Positions 9,030-20,100 are shown, counted from the stretch's first letter. The stretch: 64,000 nt of DNA from an uncultured bacterium (GCA_905214545.1 CAJMMO010000001.1:248001-312000); one strand, 5' to 3'. The notes: generated by a model from the sequence alone, not told the origin. Numbers and translations are program-made.

Positions 9030-9437
9030 TAGGAGTGCAATTTTGAGCAATCGCGGCTGGCCTTGAGCCAGCTGAGGAAAGTCCACGCCCGCACGAGCTG
9101 CGATGCCCGTAGTGTTTGTACTCAGCCCAAGAAGCTGGGGGATCGCAATTGCGATTATGGCGGAAAAAGCGCTAAGTTCTTTTGAATATGCGTGACTATC
9201 CTGAAAAGTGCCACAGTGACGAAGCAGGCCGGGAAACTTGCCTGGTGGAACGAGGTAAACCCTGCAAGCGGGCAACCCAAATTTGGTAGGGGCGCTTTCA
9301 TCTAAGAAAATGAACTAAAGATGAAGTCAATCTTTGATTGAAGATAGATGGTTGCTGAAGACATCCTTTCCCAGAGGGTGTTGGAACAGAACGTGGCTTA
9401 TAGAAATTGCACGGGGGCTGAGTCGTAAGACTCAGCT
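9030..9437 (+). ncRNA. rnpB: RNase P RNA, class B
   Basis: Catalytic RNA that trims the 5' leader of pre-tRNAs. Diagnostic conserved blocks are GAGGAAAGTCCACGC (from about 9075) and ACAGAACGTGGCTTATAG (from about 9386). The P1 helix is visible: GTGCAATTT (9035-9043) pairs with AAATTGCAC (9404-9412), which fixes both ends. The layout agrees with the Bacillus (type B) form. The gene lies between gpsB and ypsC as in B. subtilis. The 5' end is estimated from the -10 box and the 3' end from the terminator. Confidence 0.93.
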
Positions 9438-9442
9438 TTTTT
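9417..9442 (+). terminator. Terminator of rnpB
   Basis: GCTGAGTC-GTAA-GACTCAGC is followed by six T residues, directly after the P1 helix of the RNase P RNA. Confidence 0.85.
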
Positions 9443-9468
9443 ATTTAAAAAAGAAACGAGAAGATAAG

Positions 9469-10596
9469 ATGCAAAAGTATTCTCTGTTTGCGACCATGGG
9501 CGCAGGCTTTGAAAGTGTAGTGGCCAAGGAATTGCACGAGCTGGGCTATGAGACCCGCACTGAAAACGGCCGGGTCTTTTTTGAAGGCGGCCAAGAAGAC
9601 ATCGTCAAAACAAACCTCTGGCTGCGAAGTGCCGACCGCGTCAAGATCTTGTTAAAAGAGTTTACGGCCACCGACTTCGACACGCTTTACAATGAAGTGC
9701 ACGACTTTGACTGGGCCAGCCTGCTGCCGGTTGACGCCAAGTTCCCGGTCGAAGGCCGCTGCGTGCGGTCCAAGCTGCACTCAGAACCCGACGTGCAGTC
9801 GATCGTGAAAAAGGCGATCGTCGACAAGATGACCGAGCAGTACCGGCGGCGCGGCTTTTTGCCAGAGACCGGCAACCGCTACCAGCTGGAAATCCGCCTC
9901 TACAAAAACAAGGCGCGGCTGGCTTTGGATACTTCGGGCTCTTCGCTGTTTAAGCGCGGCTACCGTGTTGAACACGGCGGCGCTCCTTTAAAGGAAAACT
10001 TTGCCGCAGGCCTGCTGGAGCTGACGCCTTATGACGGCAGCCACCCGCTGATCGACCCGATGACCGGATCCGGTACCCTGGCCATCGAGGCGGCCTTAAT
10101 TGCCAAAAACATCGCGCCCGGCACTTGGCGCCGCTTTGCCTTTGACGACTTCGACTGGTTTGAAAAAGGCTTGCATGAGCAGGCACTGGCAGAGGCCAAG
10201 GCCGCCGTTAAAAAAGACCACGCGCCGATCTGGGCCCGCGACATCGACCAGTCAGTCTTAGGCATCGCCAAGCTGAACGCCCACAACGCAGGCGTCTTGC
10301 AAGACATCGACTTCAAGCAGCTGGCCGTCAAGGACTTCAAGACCGACCTGGAAAACGGGATCATCATCGCCAACCCGCCTTACGGCAAGCGCTTGAAGGA
10401 CAGAGACAGTGCCGAAGAACTCTACCGCCAGATGGGAGAGGTCTTCCGGCCGCTGACCAGCTTCAGCCAGTACTACCTGGCATCGGATCCGAACTTTGAA
10501 AAGTGCTTCGGCGCAAAGGCTACCAAAAAACGCAAGCTCTTTAACGGCAACTTGCGCATTGATTTCTACCAGTACTGGGCAAATAAACATGACTAA
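9469..10596 (+). CDS. THUMP-domain 23S rRNA guanine-N2 methyltransferase (YpsC/RlmL-N type)
   Basis: SAM-dependent RNA methyltransferase. The 375-aa product begins MQKYSLFATMGAGFESVVAKEL. It has an N-terminal ferredoxin-like/THUMP region (about 1-160) and a Rossmann methyltransferase domain with the SAM motif DPMTGSGTLAIEAALIA and the catalytic NPPYGKR, characteristic of N2-guanine methylation. The ATG at 9469 follows GAGAAGATAAG; an in-frame extension upstream runs into rnpB and is discarded. Homologues correspond to the first half of E. coli RlmL (m2G2445). The next gene overlaps its stop by 8 bases. Confidence 0.88.
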   Translation: MQKYSLFATMGAGFESVVAKELHELGYETRTENGRVFFEGGQEDIVKTNLWLRSADRVKILLKEFTATDFDTLYNEVHDFDWASLLPVDAKFPVEGRCVRSKLHSEPDVQSIVKKAIVDKMTEQYRRRGFLPETGNRYQLEIRLYKNKARLALDTSGSSLFKRGYRVEHGGAPLKENFAAGLLELTPYDGSHPLIDPMTGSGTLAIEAALIAKNIAPGTWRRFAFDDFDWFEKGLHEQALAEAKAAVKKDHAPIWARDIDQSVLGIAKLNAHNAGVLQDIDFKQLAVKDFKTDLENGIIIANPPYGKRLKDRDSAEELYRQMGEVFRPLTSFSQYYLASDPNFEKCFGAKATKKRKLFNGNLRIDFYQYWANKHD

Positions 10597-11725
10597 ACAA
10601 ATTTGGCTGCTTTCCGACCCCCACCTGCTTGCAGAAAGCCTGCACGACGATGGGCCGGCCTTTGAAAGCATGCAAGATACCACAAATGGCAAAAGACTGA
10701 CGGGGCAGGAAAACGACCTGCGCAGTTTCATCGAGCTGGTTTGCGAAAAACAGCCGGCCGCTTTAGTCGTCACAGGCGACTTGACCTTCAACGGCGAGTT
10801 TGAGTCGCTGCGCCAGTTTGCTAAAATCTGCGCGCCTTTGAAAAAAGCCGGCGTGAAGCTGCTGGTGGTGCCCGGCAACCACGACATCGACGACTCCTGG
10901 GCCTGCCGCTTTGAAGGAACTAAGCGCTACCCGGCTAAGCAGATCAGCCCGACGGCCTGGCAGACTGTGTTTGCGGCCACTTACCTGAACAGCTTGAGCC
11001 GCGATCCCAGCTCCTTGGCCTATTCCTACAAATTAGGCTCATACCGTCTGCTGCTGTTAGACTCTTGCATCTACGAGCAGCTGCCGACGGCAGCGGCCCC
11101 GGTCATGGCCGGCAACATCGCGCCTGGCCAAGCGGCCTGGATCAGAAAGCAGCTGGCTGAAGCCAAAAAGGCCGGCGAATCCGTGCTGGCCTTTTTGCAC
11201 CACAACCTGCTGGTCCACAATAAGGTCGTTTACCACGACTTAGTGGTCGACAACTACAAGGCAATCAACGCCATCTTGAAAAAGGGGCCGGTGCGCGCCA
11301 TCTTCTCCGGCCACACCCACGCCCAAAACATCGTCTGGAGCAACGGCTACCCCGAAGTCAGCACCTCGGCTTTTTGCATGACCGACCAAGGCTACGGGAT
11401 CGTTGACTTGGACGAACACCAGCTGACCTACCAGCGCCACCGTTTTTCCGATGAAAAGACCCGGCGGGCCAACTTTGAATTGATGAAAAACGGCATCTAC
11501 CGCACGATGGTCAGGGACAAGGTTTCGGCCGATTACCAAGACCAGGCGCTGCGCTTTTTAGACCAGGTGCACTGGCAGTACTTTATCGGCCAGCCGACGA
11601 CTTTGGTCAAAAAAGACGTGCTGCGCTACCTGGTCAAAAACAAGATCATGCCGGCCTCATACTTAAACAGCATGCTGGAGCCGAAAAAGCCCGTCGACCA
11701 CTGGCACGTGCAAGTTAAATGGTAA
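10589..11725 (+). CDS. Calcineurin-like metallophosphoesterase
   Basis: The dinuclear metal site motifs are all present in order: SDPHL (D-x-H), GDLTFNGE, PGNHDID and, further on, HHN and GHTHAQN. The protein is 378 aa with no signal peptide, so it is probably cytoplasmic, and it resembles the cyclic-nucleotide/3',5'-phosphodiesterase-like branch. The natural substrate cannot be read from the sequence. The start ATG lies in the ypsC stop region (ATGACTAA), so the two are translationally coupled, and a strong terminator follows. Confidence 0.85.
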   Translation: MTKQIWLLSDPHLLAESLHDDGPAFESMQDTTNGKRLTGQENDLRSFIELVCEKQPAALVVTGDLTFNGEFESLRQFAKICAPLKKAGVKLLVVPGNHDIDDSWACRFEGTKRYPAKQISPTAWQTVFAATYLNSLSRDPSSLAYSYKLGSYRLLLLDSCIYEQLPTAAAPVMAGNIAPGQAAWIRKQLAEAKKAGESVLAFLHHNLLVHNKVVYHDLVVDNYKAINAILKKGPVRAIFSGHTHAQNIVWSNGYPEVSTSAFCMTDQGYGIVDLDEHQLTYQRHRFSDEKTRRANFELMKNGIYRTMVRDKVSADYQDQALRFLDQVHWQYFIGQPTTLVKKDVLRYLVKNKIMPASYLNSMLEPKKPVDHWHVQVKW

Positions 11726-11759
11726 AAAAATAAGGACCCTTAAGGGTCCTTATTTTTTT
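11724..11759. terminator. Bidirectional terminator
   Basis: A perfect inverted repeat (AAATAAGGACCC-TTAA-GGGTCCTTATTT) with A and T tails lies between the convergent phosphoesterase and degV genes. Confidence 0.9.
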
Positions 11760-11761
11760 TG

Positions 11762-12634
11762 CTAGTCGAAGTAGGAATTGATGTCCTTGCTCCAAATGAT
11801 TGACATCGTGTGCTGGCCAACGTGCACCCCGATGACCGGGCCGACGATGCTTTTTTCGTAGCGGATCTGGGGCAGGGCCTCGTGGAAGGCTTGCCACCAT
11901 TCTTCTTCGCGTTTTTCGTCGGCGGCGTGGAAGATGGTGCCTTGGATCGGGTAGTCGTGGGCGGCCACGTCTTCAGCCACATCGTTGATGATGTGCTTCA
12001 AGGCTCTTTTGGCCTGGCGCTCTTTGGCAATCGCCACGATCTTGCCGTCTTTAAAGCTTAAGATCGGCTTGATCCGCAGCATCCCGCCGATAAAGCTGGC
12101 AGCGTTGGACAAACGGCCGGTCCGCTTCAAGTGGCCGAGGTCGTCGACCATGAAGCGCACCTTGGTGGTGTCGCGCAGGTCAGCGGTCTTGGCCTTGATC
12201 TCGTCGACGCTGGCGCCTGCTTCAACCAGGCGGGCAGCCAGCAGGACGATGTTGGCTAAGCCGGCACAGGTGATGCGGGAGTCAAACGGGTGGATGTTGA
12301 TGCGGTCTTCGTTTTTGGCGTAAGAGCAGACCGAGTTATAGTAGCCGGAGATCCCTGCGGAAATAGTAAAAATGAAGAGGTCGGTGTAGCCTGCTGCGAC
12401 GTATTCATCGACCGCTTTTTCAACCGCCCCGATTGAGGGTTGGGAACTGAGCGGCAGCTCTTTGGCAGTGGCCAGCTTATCGTAAAATTCTTGAAAACCG
12501 ATAGTCTCCATGTCGTAATAAGTTGTGTCGCCCCAGATGATTGGCAAAGGCAGCACTTTGATGTGGTGCTGCTTAACTTGTTCAGGGGTCAGGTAGGCTG
12601 AGCTATCAGTCATAATCCCAATTTTCAATTTCAT
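11762..12634 (-). CDS. DegV family fatty-acid-binding protein
   Basis: Soluble lipid-binding protein of the DegV/FakB family, which holds a fatty acid for FakA kinase. It starts MKLKIGIMTDSSAYLT, has SSQPSIGAVEKAVDEY and TISAGISGYYNS for the two DegV subdomains, and GHLKRTGRLSNAASFIGGMLRIKPIL, the typical C-terminal signature. Length is normal (290 aa). A second DegV paralogue lies at 24421-25305. It stands alone between a terminator and a divergent gene. Confidence 0.88.
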   Translation of the reverse strand: MKLKIGIMTDSSAYLTPEQVKQHHIKVLPLPIIWGDTTYYDMETIGFQEFYDKLATAKELPLSSQPSIGAVEKAVDEYVAAGYTDLFIFTISAGISGYYNSVCSYAKNEDRINIHPFDSRITCAGLANIVLLAARLVEAGASVDEIKAKTADLRDTTKVRFMVDDLGHLKRTGRLSNAASFIGGMLRIKPILSFKDGKIVAIAKERQAKRALKHIINDVAEDVAAHDYPIQGTIFHAADEKREEEWWQAFHEALPQIRYEKSIVGPVIGVHVGQHTMSIIWSKDINSYFD

Positions 12635-12673
12635 TTATCCTCCATTGTTAACTGTTAGCAGGTGCAAGTCTGC

Positions 12674-12679
12674 TATAAT
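12674..12679 (+). promoter_or_regulatory. -10 box for the membrane protein-fhs operon
   Basis: TATAAT is 33 bases upstream of the GTG start at 12713, in the divergent intergenic region. The -35 box is not clear. Confidence 0.4.
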
Positions 12680-12712
12680 GACTCTGTAGTTATCTTATCA
12701 TAAGGAGTTAGC

Positions 12713-13069
12713 GTGAAAAAACACTGTGTGATTTTAGGCAAAAACGGTCTGATCTATAACTGCTGGCTGCTGATTCTGCTTTTCATCGCCTTCATCGTTG
12801 CCTTTGAGGGCAACCGTGCGATTGTCTGGCCGGCCATCATCTTAGGTCTTATTTTTGCCTGCGTCCTTTTTTACAGTTACCGCAACTCCTACGTTTTGCA
12901 GCGAGGTGAGCAAACCAAAGTTAAACTTCCGTATAAACGCCAAACGACAGCCGTACGAGCACCCAGATTGATTTCTCGCTGGCATTCTTTTGCCATTTAC
13001 CGTGTTCAACTTGATGAATTAACCAATTTAACCTACCTGGTTTTTGAAAAAAGGAGACATGTCAAATGA
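12713..13069 (+). CDS. Small membrane protein, possibly EbsA-like
   Basis: The 118-aa product has two hydrophobic segments (about 17-33 and 37-54) followed by a basic cytoplasmic-type tail ([21 protein letters not shown]). The GTG start has AAGGAG 5 bases upstream. The stop overlaps the fhs start (ATGA), so it is co-translated with fhs. I do not recognise the family firmly; similarity to the EbsA group of lactobacilli and enterococci is a guess based on size and topology. Confidence 0.6.
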   Translation: MKKHCVILGKNGLIYNCWLLILLFIAFIVAFEGNRAIVWPAIILGLIFACVLFYSYRNSYVLQRGEQTKVKLPYKRQTTAVRAPRLISRWHSFAIYRVQLDELTNLTYLVFEKRRHVK

Positions 13070-14742
13070 AGTCAGATTTACAGATTGCACAAGAAAACCA
13101 GCCAGAAGCAATTACCAAAGTCGCAGCTAAGTTAGGCCTGCAGCCGGACGACCTGATCGCCTATGGTGCGGACAAGGCCAAGGTCAATTGGCAGGCCATC
13201 CGCCGGGCCGAAAACAACGGCCGCTTAGGCAAGCTGATCTTAGTAACCTCGATCAGCCCGACGCCGGCAGGGGAAGGCAAGTCGACCATGACGATCGGCT
13301 TGGGCGACGCCCTGCACAAGCAGTTCGGCAAAAAGGTAGCCTTGGCGCTGCGCGAACCGTCAATGGGGCCGGTGTTCGGGCTCAAAGGCGGCGCCACTGG
13401 CGGCGGCCTGGCCCAGATCGTGCCGATGGAAGACATCAACCTGCACTTTACGGGCGACATGCACGCTTTGACCAGCGCCATTGACACCTTGGCGGCCTTG
13501 GTCGACAACTACCTCTACCGCGACAACTCTTTGCACTTAGACCCGAACCGGATCGTCTTAAAGCGCGGTTTGGACGTCAACGACAGAGCGCTGCGCCACG
13601 TCACGATCGGGCAGGGCGCCCGCTTCAACGGCGTTGAGCGCCAGACCAGCTTTGCGATCACGGTGGCCAACGAGCTGATGGCCATTTTCTGCCTGGCCCG
13701 CGACATCGATGACTTAAAGCACAGAATCGGCGAGATGCTGGTGGGCTATACCACAGACGACCAGCCGGTCTACGTCAAACAGCTGCACTTTGAAGGCGCC
13801 ATTGCGGCCTTGCTCAGCCAGGCCCTGCAGCCGAACTTAGTGCAGACCTTGGAGCACACGCCGGCCTTTGTCCACGGCGGGCCTTTTGCCAACATCGCCC
13901 ACGGCGCCAACTCAATCCTGGCCACCAACTTAGCTATGCACTTGAGCGACTACGTCTTTACGGAAGCCGGCTTTGGCTCAGACTTGGGCGGGCAGAAGTT
14001 TATGGACTTTGTTGCGCCTAAACTCGACAAGCAGCCGGACGCGGTGGTCGTTGTGGCCACGGTCAGAGCTTTGAAGTACCAAGCCCTGCACGAAACAAAA
14101 CACCTGCACGAAGAAAACCTGGACGCGCTCAAGGAAGGCTTTGGCAACTTGGAGCGGCACATGAACAACATGGCCGCCTACGGCCTGCCGGTGGTTGTCT
14201 TGATCAACCGCTTTACCAGCGATACCGACGCTGAACTTTCCTTATTAAAGAAGCTGATTGAAGACCAGGGCTTCACCTGCGCCATGGCCGACTACCACGA
14301 CCACGGCTCTAACTCTGGCAAGGAAGGCGCCCAAGCGGTGCTGGCTGCCTTAGAAAAAGACCACGGTGCCATTAAGCCTGACTACGAAGATGAAGACGAC
14401 TTGCAAGTCAAGATGGAAAAACTGGCCAAGCAGGTCTACCACGCAAGCGGCGTTGAATACAGCGACAAGGCTTTGCAGAACTTGGCCGAGCTCAAAAAGC
14501 TGGGCAAGGACCGCCTGCCGCTGATCGTGGCCAAGAACCAGGCCAGCTTCACCGACGACAAGAAGATTTTAGGTGCGCCGACCGGCTTTAAGATCCACGT
14601 CAAGGGCTTAGAGCTGAAAAACGGCGCCGGCTTCATTGTCGTCAAGACCGGCTCGATTTTAGACATGCCGGGCTTGCCGCAACACCCGGCCGCTTTGGAC
14701 ATTGACGTTGATAACGACGGCAAGATTTCTGGTTTATTTTAA
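13066..14742 (+). CDS. fhs: Formate-tetrahydrofolate ligase
   Basis: ATP-dependent enzyme that makes 10-formyl-THF from formate for purine and fMet-tRNA synthesis. The 558-aa product has the P-loop [18 protein letters not shown], the substrate loop [19 protein letters not shown], and [19 protein letters not shown] at the C-terminus. Length is that of the family. It begins inside the stop of the small membrane gene (ATGA) and is followed 6 bases later by lspA. Confidence 0.95.
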   Translation: MKSDLQIAQENQPEAITKVAAKLGLQPDDLIAYGADKAKVNWQAIRRAENNGRLGKLILVTSISPTPAGEGKSTMTIGLGDALHKQFGKKVALALREPSMGPVFGLKGGATGGGLAQIVPMEDINLHFTGDMHALTSAIDTLAALVDNYLYRDNSLHLDPNRIVLKRGLDVNDRALRHVTIGQGARFNGVERQTSFAITVANELMAIFCLARDIDDLKHRIGEMLVGYTTDDQPVYVKQLHFEGAIAALLSQALQPNLVQTLEHTPAFVHGGPFANIAHGANSILATNLAMHLSDYVFTEAGFGSDLGGQKFMDFVAPKLDKQPDAVVVVATVRALKYQALHETKHLHEENLDALKEGFGNLERHMNNMAAYGLPVVVLINRFTSDTDAELSLLKKLIEDQGFTCAMADYHDHGSNSGKEGAQAVLAALEKDHGAIKPDYEDEDDLQVKMEKLAKQVYHASGVEYSDKALQNLAELKKLGKDRLPLIVAKNQASFTDDKKILGAPTGFKIHVKGLELKNGAGFIVVKTGSILDMPGLPQHPAALDIDVDNDGKISGLF

Positions 14743-14748
14743 AGAACA

Positions 14749-15204
14749 ATGCAAGCATTATACTTATTAATTTCATTAGCAGTAATTGGTGCCGACCAGG
14801 CTTTAAAGGCCTTCGTCGTCTCCCACATAGCCTTGGGTCAAGTCGTTCCGGCCTGGCCCGGGCTTTTTTCGTTGACCTATTTGCGCAACAACGGGGCCGC
14901 TTGGAACATTTTGCCCGGCCAGATGATCTTTTTCTACATCATCTCGCTGGCTGCCATCGGCGTGGTCTTGTACTACCTGTTCAAACCCGGTAAAAAAAGC
15001 GCCCTGTTTTCAGTCGGCCTGGCTTTGACGCTGGGCGGCATCATCGGCAATTTGCTCGACCGCATTCACTTGCACTACGTGGTCGACATGATCCAGCTGG
15101 ACTTCATGAACTTCAACATTTTCAACATTGCCGACTCCGCCATTACGGTCGGCATCATCATCATTTTTATCTACCTGATCTTTTTTGAGGACAAGCAAAA
15201 ATGA
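14749..15204 (+). CDS. lspA: Lipoprotein signal peptidase (signal peptidase II)
   Basis: Aspartyl membrane protease that cleaves prolipoprotein signal peptides. Four hydrophobic helices are visible in 151 aa. The catalytic aspartates lie in RIHLHYVVDMIQLDF and FNIADSAITVG, with the conserved NNGAAWNI and GNLLDR elements between. No clear Shine-Dalgarno sequence is seen before the ATG at 14749, so it may depend on coupling to fhs. It overlaps rluD by 4 bases. Confidence 0.93.
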   Translation: MQALYLLISLAVIGADQALKAFVVSHIALGQVVPAWPGLFSLTYLRNNGAAWNILPGQMIFFYIISLAAIGVVLYYLFKPGKKSALFSVGLALTLGGIIGNLLDRIHLHYVVDMIQLDFMNFNIFNIADSAITVGIIIIFIYLIFFEDKQK

Positions 15205-16109
15205 GTGATTATCAGTTTTCTGTAAAAAAAGGCGGCAGCAGGCTTGATAAGTTTGTCGCAGACCAAGTGGCCGAGCTCAGCCGGACCCGTACCCAAGAGC
15301 TGATCAAAGACGAAAAGATCCTGGTCAACGGCAAGCCGGAAAAAGCCGGCACGAAGCTGCAGGCAGGCGATGAGGTCGCAGTGACGATCCCGCCGCTTGC
15401 CCCTTTAAAAATGGAAGCCGAAGACATCCCCCTGGACATCGTCTACGAGGATGATGACGTCATCGTCGTCAATAAGCCCCAGGGCATGGTGGTCCACCCG
15501 GCTGCCGGCCACCCCGACCACACCTTGGTCAACGCACTGCTTTTTCACACGAAAAATCTGGCCGCCAGCCCCGAAGGCTTTCGGCCGGGCATCGTGCACC
15601 GGATCGACAAGGATACGTCGGGCCTGCTCATGGTCGCCAAAAACCAAAAAGCCAGAAAGAGCCTGGAGGCCCAGCTTGCCGCTAAAAGCAACAAGCGCGT
15701 CTACCTGGCCATCGTCCACGGCAACTTTGGCGAAGAAAGCGGCACGATTGACGCGCCTTTAGGCCGCAATCCTTATAACCGCAAGCAGATGGCCGTCGTG
15801 CCAGACGGCAAGCCGGCCGTGACCCACTTCAAGGTGTTAGAGCAGTTCAAGGGCTACAGCCTGATTTCTTGTCAGCTGGAGACCGGCCGCACCCACCAGA
15901 TCCGGGTGCACCTGCACTACATCGGCCACCCGGTGGCCGGCGACCCCTTGTACGGCCCGCGGCACACGCTGCCAGGGCACGGCCAGTTCCTGCACGCGGC
16001 CGTGCTGGGCTTTGAGCAGCCGACTAGCGGCAAGTGGCTTGAATTTGAAGCGGCACCGCCTAAAATATTCCAAGAAACACTTGATAAGTTAAGGCAGGGG
16101 AGACAATGA
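15201..16109 (+). CDS. RluA/RluD-family 23S rRNA pseudouridine synthase
   Basis: Converts uridine to pseudouridine in large-subunit rRNA. The product has an N-terminal S4 RNA-binding domain (SRLDKFVADQVAELSRTRTQ) and the catalytic motif GIVHRIDKDTSGLLMVAKN with the active Asp, followed by LETGRTHQIRVHLHYIGHPV. It is 302 aa. The lspA-rluD pair with a 4-base overlap is the standard Firmicute arrangement (lspA-ylyB). The exact target uridine is not readable. Confidence 0.92.
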   Translation: MSDYQFSVKKGGSRLDKFVADQVAELSRTRTQELIKDEKILVNGKPEKAGTKLQAGDEVAVTIPPLAPLKMEAEDIPLDIVYEDDDVIVVNKPQGMVVHPAAGHPDHTLVNALLFHTKNLAASPEGFRPGIVHRIDKDTSGLLMVAKNQKARKSLEAQLAAKSNKRVYLAIVHGNFGEESGTIDAPLGRNPYNRKQMAVVPDGKPAVTHFKVLEQFKGYSLISCQLETGRTHQIRVHLHYIGHPVAGDPLYGPRHTLPGHGQFLHAAVLGFEQPTSGKWLEFEAAPPKIFQETLDKLRQGRQ

Positions 16110-17170
16110 AAAGGTATTTGGTGTTAGACGATGGCTCTTATTTTGAAGGCCAGGCCTTTGGCGCCTCGACGATTTCGACGGGCAGCCTGGCTTTGTTCAC
16201 CGGCAACTTCGGCTACCAGGAGGCCTTGACCGATCCGGCCAACGCAGGCAAGATCTTGGTCTTTTCGACTCCTTTGGTCGGGGCCAGCGGCATCAACGCC
16301 ATCGACTACGAGGCCATCGACCCCCAAGTCAAAGGCTTGGTTGTCGGCGACTTGCCGCAAACCCGCGCCCACAGCCAGCGGGCCCAAGACGTGAACGCTT
16401 ATTTAGCCGAAAAAAGGATCCCGGGTCTGTTTGGGGTCGACACGCACGCCTTAGTGCGGCGCCTGTGTGAAGAAAAGGTGATCAAGGCGTCCTTGATGGA
16501 CACCGCCGACCAGCACGCTTTTGACCAGATCAAGGCGCTGGTTTTGCCGAAAAACAAGACCCGGCAGGTGTCGACGGTCAACCCTTACGCTGCGCCGAAC
16601 ATTGGCCAGACGGTGGCCGTGATCGACTTGGGCTTGAAGCACTCGCTGCTGCGCTCTCTGTCTTTGCGCAAGATCAACGCCTTTACGCTGCCTTACGACG
16701 CAGCGCCGCAGGAAGTAGCCAACGTCCAGCCCGACGGGATCATCATCTCAAACGGGCCGGGCGACGTTGACGAAGTGCTGCCGGCCTTGAAGCCGCTTTT
16801 TGACCGCTTTTACGGAAAGCTGCCGATCCTGGCGATCGGGCTGGGCTATTTAGCCTTAAGTTCATACTTAGACTTTGAGCTGGCCGAACTGCCTCTGCCT
16901 TTTAACGGGGTCAACTTCCCGGTGATCAGCCAGAACACGCAGCGCATTTGGCAAACGGCGATGAACATCGACGCGCTGGTCTTGCCGACGCAGCTGGACC
17001 TTGATTTTAGTGAAAAGTACTTTGACCTGCACACGGACATGCTGGCGGGCTTTGTCAGCCAGCGCAACAAGGCGATTGCCGTAGCGTTTAACCCGGAAGG
17101 GGCGCCAGGGACCTTTGATGCCTCCGTCGTGTATGATGATTTTTTGCGAATGCTGGAAGAAAATGCCTAA
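16106..17170 (+). CDS. CarA-like protein, glutaminase catalytic Cys and His substituted
   Basis: Full-length homologue (354 aa) of the carbamoyl-phosphate synthase small subunit. The N-terminal CPSase small-chain domain is normal (YLVLDDGSYFEGQAFGA, GYQEALTDP, GVDTHALVRRL). In the class I amidotransferase domain the oxyanion segment SNGPGD is kept, but the nucleophile elbow reads AIGLGY: Gly245 replaces the catalytic Cys of GxCLGH. The catalytic His is Asn329 in FNPE, and FGHRG has become FNG. It should not hydrolyse glutamine. The gene overlaps rluD by 4 and carB by 8 bases, and the frame is uninterrupted, which argues for a retained non-glutaminase role. Confidence 0.85.
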   Translation: MKRYLVLDDGSYFEGQAFGASTISTGSLALFTGNFGYQEALTDPANAGKILVFSTPLVGASGINAIDYEAIDPQVKGLVVGDLPQTRAHSQRAQDVNAYLAEKRIPGLFGVDTHALVRRLCEEKVIKASLMDTADQHAFDQIKALVLPKNKTRQVSTVNPYAAPNIGQTVAVIDLGLKHSLLRSLSLRKINAFTLPYDAAPQEVANVQPDGIIISNGPGDVDEVLPALKPLFDRFYGKLPILAIGLGYLALSSYLDFELAELPLPFNGVNFPVISQNTQRIWQTAMNIDALVLPTQLDLDFSEKYFDLHTDMLAGFVSQRNKAIAVAFNPEGAPGTFDASVVYDDFLRMLEENA

Positions 17171-20100
17171 ATTAAGCAATTACAACAAAGTTTTAATTAT
17201 TGGCTCCGGCCCCAACATCGTGGGGTCAGTCGCAGAGCTGGACCTCATGACTAAGCAGGCCATCGACGCGCTGGTTGCAGAAAACGTGTCCGTGGTCTTG
17301 GTCAACCCGAACCCGGCGACGGTGGCGACCGACAAGCGGCCGGGCGTCACGGTTTATCTCGAACCGCTGACCATTTCCTTCATGAAGCGGATCCTGCGGA
17401 TGGAGGAACCCGACGCGATCATCACGGCTTACGGCAGTCTGGTCGGCCTAAACTTAACGCGCAAGCTCCTGCAAGACGGCATCTTAAACGAGATGGGCAT
17501 CGAGCTGCTCACCATCAACAAAAAAGCTCTGCTTTTGAAGCTGCAGGGCCAGCAGCTGAACTTTTGCGAAGAAAACGGCCTGCCGACGAGCCAGAGCTGG
17601 CATTTGTCAAAAAAGACGCCGCTTTCTGACCTCATCCATAAGCTGACCTTCCCGGTCCAGCTGACCAAGTACCACCGTTTTGTCAAAAACGACCACTTGC
17701 GGATCAAAGACGCTAAGCAGCTGCAGGCCTACTTTGACGAGGAAAAGCAGAGCGAACACTTTTCCCTTAGCGACTACCGGCTGACGGAAGACCTGTCGGA
17801 CTGGGAGGAAGTCGTGGTCGACCTATTGCGCGACAACTTGGGCAACTTCAACTTCTTTAACATGACGACGAGCTTAGAGCCGGTCGGCATCAACTCGGGC
17901 GACTCCGTGCTCGTAGCGCCGATTTTGGACTTGAACAACGACCAGATCCAGCGCCTGCGCAGCCTGAGCCGGACCTTGGCCAACCTGCTCGACATTCACG
18001 GCGTCTTGAGCGTCCACTTTGCGGTCTCCCACCAAGACGACCACGACGCATTCAAGATCTTGGGCTTTAAGCCCCGCATCGCGCGTTCGAGCTTGATGGC
18101 TTACCGGGCCAGCTGCTTCAGCTTGGGCTATATCACGGCCAAGCTGGCTTTGGGCTACAATTTGAACGAAATTGAAGACCCGCAGTCGGGGCTGAACGCG
18201 GCCATCGAGCGGATCTTGGACATGGTCGCCATGAAGATGCCTTACTGGTCATTTTCAAACTCCGACGCTAACCACTACCAGTTGGGGCCGCGCATGCTGT
18301 CTTCGGGTGAAGCCATCAGTATGGGCGCCAACTTCAGCACGGCTTTTTGCAAGGGAATCCAGACCACGGTCGACTTCGACAAGGCCTACCGCGTCTTTAC
18401 CAAGACCTTGGCAGCAGACGAAGAACAAGTCTTAAGCCAGTTGCGCGAACCGGACGAAATGCACCTGATCACCTTGGCCGCCGCCTTTTACCGGGGCTTG
18501 CCGCTGGCGGAGATTCAAGAGGCGACTAAGTGGCAGCCGATCTATCTGGAAAAGATCAAACAGCTGACTGATCTGCTGCACGCAATTAGAGAAGCAGAGG
18601 CTTTGACACCGGAATTGGCACTGGCTGCTAAAAAGGCCGGGCTGTCCAACCGCTGCCTGGCCGCAGTTGCCGAGCTGGCTGAACAAGAAGTCGCTTCCTT
18701 GCTTTCCGAGTGGAAGATTAAGCCGGCCTACCTCGAGGTCAGCGGCAGCGCGGGCTTAACTGCGCCGAAGATCAAGGCCGCTTACAGCGCCTACGGCGTC
18801 GAAAATCAGGTTGAACCGGTTGATGCGGACGACAAGATCCTGCTCTTAGGCTTAGCGCCATTCCAGATTTCCCAGGCCAGCGAGTTTGACTACATGCTCT
18901 ACCACGCCTGCCAGACGATCAAAGAGGCCGGCTACCAGACCGTCATTTTGTCCAACAACTCCGAGGCGATCTCGACGGCCTACAACGTGGCCGACATGGT
19001 CTACTGCGACCCGGTCACCCTGGAAAACGTCTTGGCCGTCGCCAAAAAAGAGGGCATCAGCAAGGTCCTCACGGAATTTTCCGGCAAGCGCGTCAACGGC
19101 CTGCGCGAACAGCTCCTGGCTGCCGGCTTGCAGGTCTTAGGCCACGAAGACGGCCAAGCGCTGCGGCCGCGGCCCGGCGAAGAAGAACTGGCTGAGCTCG
19201 GCTTGCAAAAGGCACCGCACTTGCGGACGACTGATCCGGAGGCCGCCTACGCTTTTGCCAAGAAAACGGCCTTCCCGCTGCTGATCGGCGGGACCAGCCA
19301 GGGCAAGAAGCAAAAATCAGCCGTCGTGTTTGACATGCCGGCTTTGCGCAAGTACATCGTCGAAAACAAGGTCGAAGAGATCCTGCTGTCCCAGTTCATC
19401 GACGGGCAAAAATACGAGGCGACGGCGATTGCCGATGGCCACGACACGGTCATCCCCGGAATCATCGAACACCTGGAGCAGTCGGGCTCGCACGCCAGCG
19501 ACTCGATTGCGGTCTTCAAGCCCCAGCGCCTGTCGGCAGCCCACGAGGCCTTGATGCGCAAGGCGATCGTGGCCATCAGCCGCAAGCTGCACTTGCTGGG
19601 GCCGCTGAACTTCACCTTCCTGATTGCGCAAGGTCATGTCTACTTCTTGCAGATGAAGACCTATGCCGGCCACAACCTGGCCTTTTTGGCCAAGGCGACT
19701 GGCCGCGACATCGTCGAATTAGGAACCGAGATCTTGCTGGGCCGCCAGTTCAGCAAGGAAGAACTGGACCCGGCCTTCTGGGCACAGGATAACGACCTGA
19801 TCTACGTCAAGATGCCCGTTTTCAGCATGCTGAACTACCACGGCGACAACACCTTCGACTCGAAGATGAAAAATGCCGGCAACGTCATGGGCCGCGACAC
19901 CGCGCTGGCCAAGGCCTTGTATAAAGGCTACTCCGGCGCGGGGCTCTACATCCCAAGCTACGGCACGATCTTTATCTCGGTCAAAGACAAGGACAAAGAC
20001 CACGCCATCGACCTGGCCAAGCGCTTCCACCGTTTGGGCTTCAAGCTGCTGGCCACCGAAGGGACCGCAAACATTTTTGCCGAGGCCGGGATCACGACCG

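Noticed and set aside
9334..9468. N-terminal extension of the ypsC methyltransferase
   Set aside because: It lies within the RNase P RNA and its terminator.
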